Of a stretch of DNA of 64,000 nucleotides, positions 18,001 through 23,966 are shown in pieces. Every line of letters begins with the position of its first letter. The first letter of the stretch is position 1. Below the pieces are notes generated by a model that did not search any database, was not told the origin of the DNA, and worked only from the letters and a program-made list of their open reading frames with translations. Source of the DNA: Woeseiaceae bacterium (GTDB taxonomy: Bacteria; Pseudomonadota; Gammaproteobacteria; Steroidobacterales; Woeseiaceae). The stretch spans positions 1-64,000 of the forward strand of contig JANQLK010000016.1 of assembly GCA_028280615.1 (NCBI GenBank), written 5' to 3'. Position numbers and translations under genes: made by a program.

Positions 18001-19568
18001 TCGAGTTCATTCGTGAGATGGGGGCCACGAGCGGCGTTGGTGTTCTCGCCGAGTTCGAGTACGACGACTGGGGGCGTCGAACGAAATTGACTCGTGGTAA
18101 CGGCGTGGTAACCACCTACGATTTCGATGCCGCGGGTCAACTTGAAACGCTCGTCAACGATCTTTCGGGAATCGAAGACGACCAGACACTTACGTTCGAC
18201 TACAACACGGCGAATCAGATTATTGGGCGCACAAACTCGAATCCTACCTACGAATACGCGGCGCCGGCAGCGGTCTTCGTCGACTACGATGTCAATGGCC
18301 TGAATCAGTACGCGAGCATCGACGCCGTAAACAGGTTCTTCGACGACCGCGGCAACCTGACGGACGATGGCGTTTCGGAGTACACCTACGATCAATTCAA
18401 CCAACTCAGGTCCGTCGTCGGTGTAGCCAGTTTCAGCTACGATCCATTGGGTCGCCTGAGCGAGCAGACCGTCGGAGGATCGACTACCGACTACCTGTAT
18501 GACGGCGTCGATCTAATCGCGGAATACGACGGCGGCACCGTGCTGAAGCGCTACGTACACGGACCAGGAATCGACGAGCCGCTCGTCGAGTACGAGGGAA
18601 GCGGAACGAACGACCGTACGTTCCTGATCGCGGATGAACGCGGATCGATCGTGGCCGGGACGAACTCTTCCGGTAATCGAACCTACATCAATCGGTACGA
18701 CGAATACGGGAAACCGCAGGCAACTAACCAGGGTCTGTTTCAGTATACCGGCCAGGTGTATTTAGCTGCCGCTGAGATCTATCACTACAAAGCCCGCGCG
18801 TACGATCCGGAGCACGGACAATTCTTGCAAGCGGACCCAATTGGGTACGCGGCCGGGATGAATCTGTATGCTTATGTGGGTGGGGATCCGGTGAACTTCA
18901 GGGACCCGATGGGGTTGGATTTGAATGACAATCATTCGGGCCCACTGAACCATTTGCGACAAATCAACCGATTTGGCGGGCAGTTTGTCTTCGATGTGTT
19001 CGGTCCCGATGTCGACGCTTACCAGTTACATTTGGATCATGTGGCAGCGAATACGGCGCCTGATGCAGGCGGGTACAACAGCCAAATGGTTCAGCCGACC
19101 AACCCCGAACTATCTCGACAAATTGAGGATCGTTTCGCCAAGGGGCGGAATCTTGAAATCAGTCTGCCCGAATTCATCGATGGTGAATATGAATACACGA
19201 TCCTTAGAATCACAAGTGATCCTAGCTGGGTGGACACTGGTGAGCCCTACACGTTGGCAGACGTCAGTAAAGTAGCTGTGATACCGTTTCCGCCTATCGC
19301 TTTTTTTGAAAACTGGCAACCCGGCGTGGCAATTGAATCGGTTACCTTAGTTACATATCAGGGTCAGGAGTTGTATGGCAACGTGTCCAGAATCCGGCGC
19401 CGCGGGCACCCGGCATCAGGTGAAATCCTCTACAGCGATAACCTAGGTAGGCTAGGATTCGGTAAGTATGGAGCGCTACGATCGATTATAACTGGCACAC
19501 AGTACAGCGGGCTTCTATTTCGGCTCGTGGATATGCAGCGACCCGATGGCGTTATTCTTTCCGATTAG
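15063..19568 (+). CDS. RHS/YD-repeat protein with variable C-terminal tail
   Basis: This 1501-residue protein has an unusually long N-terminal arm (about 56 residues) before a hydrophobic export segment (about 57-80, ending ALPAYA). Many YD repeats follow (for example EYDALGRLTK-type units such as YDNLGRRLTVD, YDALGRLMSE, YDPLGRLSEQ) that should wind into an RHS beta-cocoon. The conserved core end (ARAYDPEHGQFLQADPIGY to FRDPMGLD) falls near residue 1286. The last about 215 residues are unrelated, begin at nt 18921 and are visibly more AT-rich, as in polymorphic toxins. I recognise no toxin family in the tail; it has HLDH and a string of beta strands. The gene overlaps the secreted ORF that follows. 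Confidence 0.9.
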   Translation: MIPTNKTLEHGSEGRTSGDSVTNLDPQLSSRTRPDNSDSSKRQSTQDRLRDRQHRRLIVSVPVRSVLIAIASLIVALPAYAQIQTSIPPSSSTVDARGVDIVSGDYTFETTEVVVGPTGAGGLVHGRRYAGDKSTYGWRDTLAGTVEIQRDSSSNETGAIVSVGGSSVVFDFAGGVYTPKVDNGASLTLSANETEYTYTSRFGSKFRFDKSYSDNHFWRVDGAVIVEVIHPNDAKTTYHHTSATVNTETRYRIQSVSNSYGYQIHFEYANDNPATVAELDGDWMRRTKAIGINRAYTFCATDATSCSDSSYEWPYVTYSQPQSDTERVTNALNQNIDYVFDGGLRQIKRDSGSVAVEIQYSTSYGHVDSVSAGGLTHSYSDPIPLIIAEQEYAREIRVLTANGSALAGAGLTRVDYTLEPRGIDKIIRFDTPGDATGMYRSVTYERDQQGKVKVVRDHTGRATHYEYDSRGNITETRQKATGMSDIVTSAHYPGSCTPGTINTCNRPDWTEDARGYRTQYDYEPHGGLKSVTYPGESGGAPFGSGNTPQVRYAYGTRTARFRNSSDPSSLIDGPPTVVRTSVSLCNTGNSPCLGQARETVTTFEFEPTSLRNNILATSVTMASGDGLKSSTTTLGWDEYARQSWIDGPDTGAADRAHFAYDALGRRIFSSGPDPDGTGAGQPLKPRAVRTEYDADGFVTAVEQGTTASAANWGSFHVLGRVEQGYDTYRRPVKRRYIAGGVTHALIHTGFDAASRLECIAYRMDPSTFYTSNETACEQSAVGSPGDRISKRHYNNFGDLIRVESGYTSALSQDTQTFTHTSTGAIATVTDANGNLTQYVYDAFGRPWITRYPTDTGATQFSSSEEIVYDAYGRIASFEQRDEHVFEFSYDNLGRRLTVDALGTDPVLTFTYDNVGRVRSAERGGQTLTYDYDALGRLMSETGSHGSVVYHYDAAGRRSQIDYPGAGNFFVTYKYNAAGDLEFIREMGATSGVGVLAEFEYDDWGRRTKLTRGNGVVTTYDFDAAGQLETLVNDLSGIEDDQTLTFDYNTANQIIGRTNSNPTYEYAAPAAVFVDYDVNGLNQYASIDAVNRFFDDRGNLTDDGVSEYTYDQFNQLRSVVGVASFSYDPLGRLSEQTVGGSTTDYLYDGVDLIAEYDGGTVLKRYVHGPGIDEPLVEYEGSGTNDRTFLIADERGSIVAGTNSSGNRTYINRYDEYGKPQATNQGLFQYTGQVYLAAAEIYHYKARAYDPEHGQFLQADPIGYAAGMNLYAYVGGDPVNFRDPMGLDLNDNHSGPLNHLRQINRFGGQFVFDVFGPDVDAYQLHLDHVAANTAPDAGGYNSQMVQPTNPELSRQIEDRFAKGRNLEISLPEFIDGEYEYTILRITSDPSWVDTGEPYTLADVSKVAVIPFPPIAFFENWQPGVAIESVTLVTYQGQELYGNVSRIRRRGHPASGEILYSDNLGRLGFGKYGALRSIITGTQYSGLLFRLVDMQRPDGVILSD
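18921..19568 (+). other. RHS variable C-terminal domain, candidate toxin tip
   Basis: This is the coding segment after the DPMGLD core boundary, about 215 residues (LNDNHSGPLNHLRQ onward). Base composition and codon choice shift toward AT compared with the RHS core. Such junctions mark swapped toxin domains in RHS/polymorphic toxin systems. Visible pieces are an HLDHV motif, EISLPEFIDGEYEY and RIRRRGHPASGEI. None matches a toxin family known to me, so activity is open. Confidence 0.6.
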
Positions 19569-19593
19569 TCTTAGTATCGATGTGTTGACTTTG

Positions 19594-20268
19594 ATGACTC
19601 TGAGAAAAGCTGTGCGGCACATGCACCAAGCGATTTACTGCATATTTCTAGGACTTTTTTCTGCATCCGCTTCGTCAGATGATGTTAAGGATGTATTGGG
19701 ACGAACAACGGTTGCTGCTGTGGTCAGTATTTACACCGCGTCCGCGGCGCCGATCTACAATATAGACAATGCCTGCGGATATACCTATTCTGCTTTTGTT
19801 GACCGAGGATTGAGGAACGCTAGGGAAGGGGAGCTGGTTTCGTTTAGATCTGAGCTACCTTTGGAGATAGCCGGCACCTATTTGGTCTTTCTGTCGGACA
19901 AGGTTGAAACTGCCGCAACAAAAAGCACACTCTTCGGAGAGAACATTCGCTCACCAAAGTGTGCGGAAAGCGATGTTATCTTGACGCCAGTAAAATACCT
20001 TCGGGGCTCTTCGATCACCCAAGGTTCCGAAATTGTCTTCGAGCGACGAGTCTTGCTAAGCAAGACAGCGGAGGAGCCGGCAGAAGAGGTCGAGTATTTC
20101 TCCGCCAAGCGCATAATGGACAATCTGTTTCGACCTGCACCAGCAGACGGTTCATACCCTTTCACTGCGTTAGAGATCGAAGTTGAACGCGCAACTTTTG
20201 TGTCGCGAGAAGTCGTATATGAGCGAGACGCGTTCTTATTGCATATCGATTCCTTAATTTCGAAGTGA
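19594..20268 (+). CDS. Secreted protein downstream of RHS tail, possible immunity protein
   Basis: The open frame begins inside the RHS gene at 19546. A start at 19594 or 19621 gives a credible signal peptide (MTLRKAVRHMHQ, then IFLGLFSASASS). Neither start has a clear ribosome site, so translation may depend on coupling to the RHS stop at 19566-19568. The mature protein of about 200 residues has Cys in DNACGYTY and PKCAESD and alternating strands (TYLVFLSDKVE, VILTPVKYLRG, EIVFERRVLL). I do not recognise the family. The AT-rich composition matches the RHS tail, and the position directly after the variable tail is where immunity genes lie. The role is inference. Confidence 0.65.
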   Translation: MTLRKAVRHMHQAIYCIFLGLFSASASSDDVKDVLGRTTVAAVVSIYTASAAPIYNIDNACGYTYSAFVDRGLRNAREGELVSFRSELPLEIAGTYLVFLSDKVETAATKSTLFGENIRSPKCAESDVILTPVKYLRGSSITQGSEIVFERRVLLSKTAEEPAEEVEYFSAKRIMDNLFRPAPADGSYPFTALEIEVERATFVSREVVYERDAFLLHIDSLISK

Positions 20269-20588
20269 TCTCAGCCAAACGGGGAGATAAGGACAAACAT
20301 GGACAGGCAAGTATTAGGAAGCCAACGACCCCCGGTGCATGACAACGGACCGAGCAACGCTCGTGTACTAGATATTGCCCGAAAAGGCATGCGTCAAAAA
20401 ACCAACATGGACAGGCACGCACGAGACAAACATGGAAAGGCAGTCCCAATAACAAGAGTGGTCCCAACTGCAGAGAAGACCAAGATGAACAGCCAAGCTT
20501 TGAAACAGGTGGCTACGTTGGCCGGATAGACATGCACACTCCCAGGAAGATGTAGGGAGCAGACAGCACCGTTGTCAGGAGCTAAGAA
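20269..20588 (+). other. Intergenic region with repeat copies upstream of first pair-B gene
   Basis: This 320-base stretch has no credible gene. It holds three copies of the island repeat at 20301, 20409 and 20434. It also holds a block, GAAGCCAACGACC...GGTGCATGAC, near 20319-20343 that recurs after the next gene. The last 70 bases share CCGGATAGACAT and a GTAGG-AGCAG-CAGCAC stretch with the region before the second paralogue, and end in the Shine-Dalgarno AGGAG (20577-20581). Confidence 0.7.
20319..20374 (+). repeat. Post-gene repeat block, copy 1
   Basis: This block begins GAAGCCAACGACC, contains GTGCATGACAACGGACCGA and ends near CAACGCTCGTGTACTAGAT. It follows a GGACAGGCA core and matches the block at 20948-21003 at most positions. 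A shorter third copy (AACCAGCAACG, GGTGCATGAC) is near 21291-21316. It shows that units larger than the 10-base core have been duplicated. Confidence 0.65.
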
Positions 20589-20897
20589 ATGAAGCAATCA
20601 ATCGCAGTATTGGTGTTCTTGTTTATCAGCACGAACTCACTGGCTGAGACTATATCGTTCGACTCCATCGAATACGTCTATCAACTGGATTCGCAACACA
20701 GCTTCGATTTCGCCGGCGGTGCCAGTCATCAGTGCGGGAGCAATCTGTATCGAGTCAAGTCAACATCGTCAGAGAGCATTGGTCGCAAGTTTTCGATGGT
20801 CCTGGCAGCTTTTTTCGCCGGAGAGACGATTATCGTCAGCGCGGGAGACTGCGAAGGGAACCGTCGCGTAGTGAGCTGGGTTCGGGTATACAACTGA
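20589..20897 (+). CDS. Small secreted cysteine-pair protein, pair B copy 1
   Basis: This 102-residue protein starts at ATG 7 bases after AGGAG. A signal peptide (IAVLVFLFISTNSLAE) leaves a mature domain of about 83 residues with two Cys (HQCGSN and GDCEGN), probably one disulfide. It is nearly identical to the product of 21541. The mature sequence shows the pattern Cys-x-YRVKS, a helix with FSMVLAAFFAG, strand TIIVSAG, Cys and strand VSWVRV. I link this to widespread small secreted OB-fold-like proteins of unknown function, and more distantly to the pair-A proteins at 12.3 and 13.4 kb. The gene sits inside the repeat array. Confidence 0.8.
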   Translation: MKQSIAVLVFLFISTNSLAETISFDSIEYVYQLDSQHSFDFAGGASHQCGSNLYRVKSTSSESIGRKFSMVLAAFFAGETIIVSAGDCEGNRRVVSWVRVYN

Positions 20898-21540
20898 CCG
20901 CAACCGGCCAACATGAACCGGCCAACATGGACAGGCACACATTGAGAAGCCAACGACGCACGATGCATGATCACCGATAGAACAACGCTCGTAGACGAGA
21001 TGTCATTCCAGTTTGCCTGTCCACGGTCGCCCCCAGCCCCCAAGATCTGCGAGATTGCACCACCGGTAGCACGGGCAGGCAGGTGCAGATGATCTGGAAA
21101 CAATACTTGGTGTGCAGATGTGAGTGTTGGCGTCGAATTGCGGCGTTTGCAATGAACGGCAAACATGGACAGGCACACACTTACCTACTGTCAGGAGGAG
21201 AACAGAGCGAATGGACAACCAAACACACGTGTACAAACGTGGACAGGCACGCCTTTAGTGAAAGCAAACATGGACAGGCACACATGTAGAAACCAGCAAC
21301 GTTCGGGGTGCATGACAAATACAAGCATGTACAGGCACGCTTTGACGGAACACCTGTACAGGCACTTTCGCGCGACCTGCTAAGCCGGATAGACATACAC
21401 GGCGAATATGGACAGGCACGTGTTTGGCGCGAGCCATCAAGGACCGACGTAGACAGGCACACGTTGAATGTGTATTTGGACAGACACCCACTATCAGCGA
21501 AATGTAGGAAGCAGGCAGCACTATTTTCAGGAGGCAAGTA
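20898..21540 (+). other. Repeat-filled intergenic region between pair-B paralogues
   Basis: About 640 bases hold nine GGACAGGCAC-type cores, one reverse copy followed by CCACGGTCGCC (21013-21032), and a second copy of the post-gene block (20948-21003). Short open frames here read through the repeats and look accidental. The promoter-proximal part ends in CCGGATAGACAT (about 21385) and, about 100 bases later, the GTAGGAAGCAGGCAGCAC stretch. The matching region of copy 1 lacks the repeats in between. Confidence 0.7.
20948..21003 (+). repeat. Post-gene repeat block, copy 2
   Basis: This is the second copy of the block described at 20319: GAAGCCAACGACG, GATGCATGATCACCGATAG and CAACGCTCGTAGACGAGAT. 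It again follows a GGACAGGCAC core directly, so core and block travel as a unit. Confidence 0.65.
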
Positions 21541-21852
21541 ATGAAGCAATCAATCGCAGCGCTGTTGCTCTTATTGATCAGCACGCACTCTTCGGCTGAG
21601 TCTGTCTCACTCGATTCCATCAACTACGTCTACGAATTGAATTCGCAACACAGCTTCGATTTCGCCGGCGGCGCGAGCCATCACTGCGGGAGCAATCAAT
21701 ATCGAGTCAAGTCAACATCGTCAGAGAGCATTGCTCGTAAGTTCTCCATAGTCCTGGCAGCTTTCATTGCCGAGAAGAGGATTATCGTCAACGCAGGAGA
21801 CTGCGAAGGGGACCGTCGCATAGTCGGCTGGGTGCGGATACAAAAAAACTGA
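21541..21852 (+). CDS. Small secreted cysteine-pair protein, pair B copy 2
   Basis: This 103-residue paralogue of the 20589 product begins with the same MKQSIA and a signal peptide ending HSSAE. It keeps both Cys (HHCGSN, GDCEGD) and the central FAGGAS, YRVKSTSSESI and KFS-VLAAF stretches, and differs mainly at surface-type positions. AGGAGG lies 6 bases upstream. Conservation of frame, signal peptide and Cys while third positions drift suggests that both copies are functional. Function unknown. Confidence 0.8.
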   Translation: MKQSIAALLLLLISTHSSAESVSLDSINYVYELNSQHSFDFAGGASHHCGSNQYRVKSTSSESIARKFSIVLAAFIAEKRIIVNAGDCEGDRRIVGWVRIQKN

Positions 21853-21978
21853 CCGCATCATCGCGCGGCCGACGGCATGCAGGCAGGACTGAGGTTTTCC
21901 TGCCGTAGTAATTCAAAACGAATAGACATCCAAGCGACCGTTTTCATGGATGGCAATCGTCCATGGTCGCCCCAATTT

Positions 21979-22010
21979 GTGCCTGTCCACGGTCGCCTTC
22001 CACGGTCGCC
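21979..22010 (-). repeat. Reverse island repeat with CCACGGTCGCC units
   Basis: GTGCCTGTCC (21979-21988) runs into CCACGGTCGCC, and CCACGGTCGCC recurs at about 22000. A similar CCATGGTCGCC precedes it near 21961. The same compound motif is at 21013-21032. It forms the right edge of the island before the next gene. Confidence 0.6.
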
Positions 22011-22109
22011 CAAAGGCCTCATCCCGCTGGATTTAGTCCCTACTCACATAGTTCGTGAGAAACTATCCGCGGATCTGCTACCGAATCCGATACCCGGGAG
22101 TACCAAGCG

Positions 22110-22433
22110 ATGATTGCCAGAGTCTGGCTAGGTGTTGCCAACTCCAATCGAGCGGATGAGTATCATCAACATTTGTTGCAGGATACGTTCCCCAACATGC
22201 AGACGCTGCGGGGATTCGTTGCCGGAACCGTGCTACGGCGGACGGTGGATGAAGGCACTGAGTTTCTGGTGATTACGCAGTGGGACTCACTCGATAGCAT
22301 CAGGGCTTTCGCCGGCCGTGACGTCGAGCGAGCTGTCGTCCCATCCAGTGCCCAGACGATGATGGTGCGGTACGACGCCGAAGTCAGGCATTATGAGGTC
22401 CTATCAATCAGCGCAACGCAACCAGAGGCGTGA
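22110..22433 (+). CDS. Antibiotic biosynthesis monooxygenase (ABM)-like small protein
   Basis: This 107-residue protein fits the dimeric alpha/beta-barrel ABM/Dabb class: an opening strand (IARVWLGVAN), a helix region with the Tyr-His pair of HQHL, a strand RGFVAGTVLRR, and the hallmark FLVITQWDSLDSIRAFAG. These proteins act as small cofactor-free oxygenases or simply bind hydrophobic ligands. ATG at 22110 follows GGGAG by 9 bases. Its stop overlaps the next (cupin) frame, and the SRPBCC gene follows, so the three were probably one operon. Confidence 0.75.
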   Translation: MIARVWLGVANSNRADEYHQHLLQDTFPNMQTLRGFVAGTVLRRTVDEGTEFLVITQWDSLDSIRAFAGRDVERAVVPSSAQTMMVRYDAEVRHYEVLSISATQPEA

Positions 22434-22831
22434 TTATGGAACAACCCATCGACTACAACATCAATTTGGACATCCGCTTCTCGCCGAAGGAGCGCATCGA
22501 CATCGATGAGCTCGCTCGTGAGTGTACGGATCAGTGGTCCAATCAGACCTTGACTCAAGTCAACGACAGTGTTGTCCGCCTCGGCGTCGTCGAAGGCGCG
22601 TTTCACTGGCACAAGCATGATGACGATGACGAGTTTTTCTACGTCGTATCCGGCAGGCTGAACATTGAGTAGCAGGACCGAACCATCGAGTTGGGTCCGA
22701 ATCAGGGCGTGACGATTCCCAAAGGCGAGATGCACAAGCCCTTTGCACCCGAGCGGACGGTCATTCTAATGGTTGAAACCAGCGCGATCTGCCCAACCGG
22801 CGACGACGGCGAGAGTCGCCCGGTTTCCTGA
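22430..22831 (+). pseudogene. Cupin-domain protein interrupted by an in-frame TAG
   Basis: The first 80 codons (GTG at 22430 or ATG at 22436) encode a cupin with the metal motif FHWHKHDDDDEFFYVVSG. TAG at 22670-22672 stops it after GRLNIE. The same frame then continues without a shift as QDRTIELGPNQGVTIPKGEM and HKPFAPERTVILMVE, the second cupin motif and its usual end, to TGA at 22829-22831. A single base change explains the break. The second motif's His would be lost from the short product, so it is probably inactive. A sequencing error or readthrough is possible. Confidence 0.8.
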
Positions 22832-22842
22832 AGGGCAACAGT

Positions 22843-23286
22843 ATGGCCAAAGTGCGACATCAAATCGGCATCGCCGGTGATATAGAGGCGATCTTTCGCG
22901 CGATGCATGAGCCCGCGCAGCTGGAAGAATGGTGGGCGACGAGAGCCGACGGATCGCCTCGGCCCGGAAAACGTCTCGACCTGCACTTCTCGGATGTTGT
23001 CACGCTGTCCTTCACGATCGTGGAGTTACGGGAAAACGCGTTGATTCACTTGAAGTGCGTGTCAGGGCCGGGGCCCTGGCAAGACTGTAGCCTGACATTT
23101 GGTTTCAAGGCCGACGCAGATCAGGTCTGGGTCCGCCTGTTGCACGAGAACGAGGCAGCCTCCGACGAGGAGTTCCTGTACTTCAGCACCAAGTGGCCGT
23201 GCTATCTGCTGAGCCTTCGAGACTTCATCGAGACCGGCAAAGGCTCACCCTATCCGAACGAGGTGAAGATTCACGTCGGCGACTGA
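22843..23286 (+). CDS. SRPBCC/AHSA1-type START-like protein
   Basis: This 147-residue protein has the helix-grip pattern of the AHSA1/SRPBCC group: an opening strand and helix (IAGDIEAIFRAMHEPAQLEEWW), a central sheet (GKRLDLHFSD, LSFTIVELRENALIHL) and the closing helix YFSTKWPCYLLSLRDFIETGKG. Such proteins bind hydrophobic ligands or act as stress-response factors. It follows the broken cupin by 11 bases on the same strand. Confidence 0.8.
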   Translation: MAKVRHQIGIAGDIEAIFRAMHEPAQLEEWWATRADGSPRPGKRLDLHFSDVVTLSFTIVELRENALIHLKCVSGPGPWQDCSLTFGFKADADQVWVRLLHENEAASDEEFLYFSTKWPCYLLSLRDFIETGKGSPYPNEVKIHVGD

Positions 23287-23361
23287 GCGGGCGTCCTTCA
23301 TGATTGGGTCCCCTCTGGTGGGATGTATTCCGACATACGTTAAGATCATGCACCATAAGCT

Positions 23362-23799
23362 GTGACGAGGATTACCAAGATACTCCTGCTAGTTGAAGCT
23401 GCAGTTTGCTTCGGGTGGCTAATGGTCCCTCTGTTGTTCGGAGCATTGATTGTGCCACTGCAGCTGGGGCTACTTGTGCAAGGCAATAGAGCCGCGGCTG
23501 CTACAATTGCATTCGTAGTTGGCGGCTGGTGCGGTGTAATTGGGCTAGGGATGATATTGAAGGCCATACTCAATCCCGAGACCCAAACGCAGAATGCTCT
23601 TGCTGCGCGGGGATTCTGTGGAATTGGACTGGTCACTCTGGTTGTTTTCTTCTCGTGGACCTCAACCGGAATCGACGGTGAGTGGGACTTGGCCGCCATC
23701 GATGTGCTGATTTTGTTGGCATTACTAGGGATCGTCCATTTTGGATACCTTGCCAGGCATTATTTGTTCTTCGGGGCTGTCGAGGACGACAATCGCTAA
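23362..23799 (+). CDS. Small integral membrane protein of unknown function
   Basis: This 145-residue protein begins with a GTG codon and shows about four hydrophobic segments: LLVEAAVCFGWLMVPLLFGA, a VVGGWCGVIGLGMILKAIL segment, GIGLVTLVVFFSW and AIDVLILLALLGIVHFGYLA. No ribosome site is strong and no family is recognised. Codon composition is coherent over the frame and the membrane pattern is regular, so I accept it as a gene. It converges on the MFS gene at 23967. Confidence 0.55.
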   Translation: MTRITKILLLVEAAVCFGWLMVPLLFGALIVPLQLGLLVQGNRAAAATIAFVVGGWCGVIGLGMILKAILNPETQTQNALAARGFCGIGLVTLVVFFSWTSTGIDGEWDLAAIDVLILLALLGIVHFGYLARHYLFFGAVEDDNR

Positions 23800-23966
23800 A
23801 AAGGTGCTCGAGAATCCGTTCAATGATCGCCGGCGCCTCGATGCTGGTGATGACACGCAAGCGGCCGCCGCGGCGCGCGTCCCGGGCACAGTTCGTGCCC
23901 CGTGGTGTTGACGGGCCTCGTCGCTCTCGGATCGACCTTGTGATCGCTGCCTGCGTAGAGTGGCAC

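Larger units (their letters stand above)
20297..21490 (+). repeat. Array of degenerate GGACAGGCAC repeats
   Basis: Consensus AAACATGGACAGGCACAC. Copies on the plus strand start with the GGACAGGCAC core or a close variant at 20301, 20409, 20434, 20929, 21167, 21241, 21272, 21329, 21356, 21410, 21451 and 21478. Two weaker copies (AGACATGCAC, AGACATACAC) lie at about 20528 and 21391. All have the same orientation, with irregular spacing of roughly 25-240 bases or more across the two pair-B genes. A reverse copy is at 21013-21022, and others lie outside the array at 12175 and 21979. The core resembles GGACAGACAC-like elements that I associate with REP/RAYT-type repeats in gammaproteobacteria (recalled, not checked). 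No transposase gene is present in the window. Confidence 0.8.

Noticed and set aside
20297..21490. CRISPR array
   Set aside because: Repeat cores are only about 10-18 bases, degenerate and irregularly spaced, genes lie inside the array, and no cas gene is present.
20269..21540. Integron cassette array with attC sites
   Set aside because: The repeats lack paired inverted arms and a GTTRRRY end, and no tyrosine integrase is seen. Same-strand small genes alone are not enough.
21877..22113. A 78-residue open frame whose stop overlaps the ABM gene start
   Set aside because: It reads through the CCACGGTCGCC repeats, has no ribosome site, domain or signal peptide, and the overlap looks accidental.
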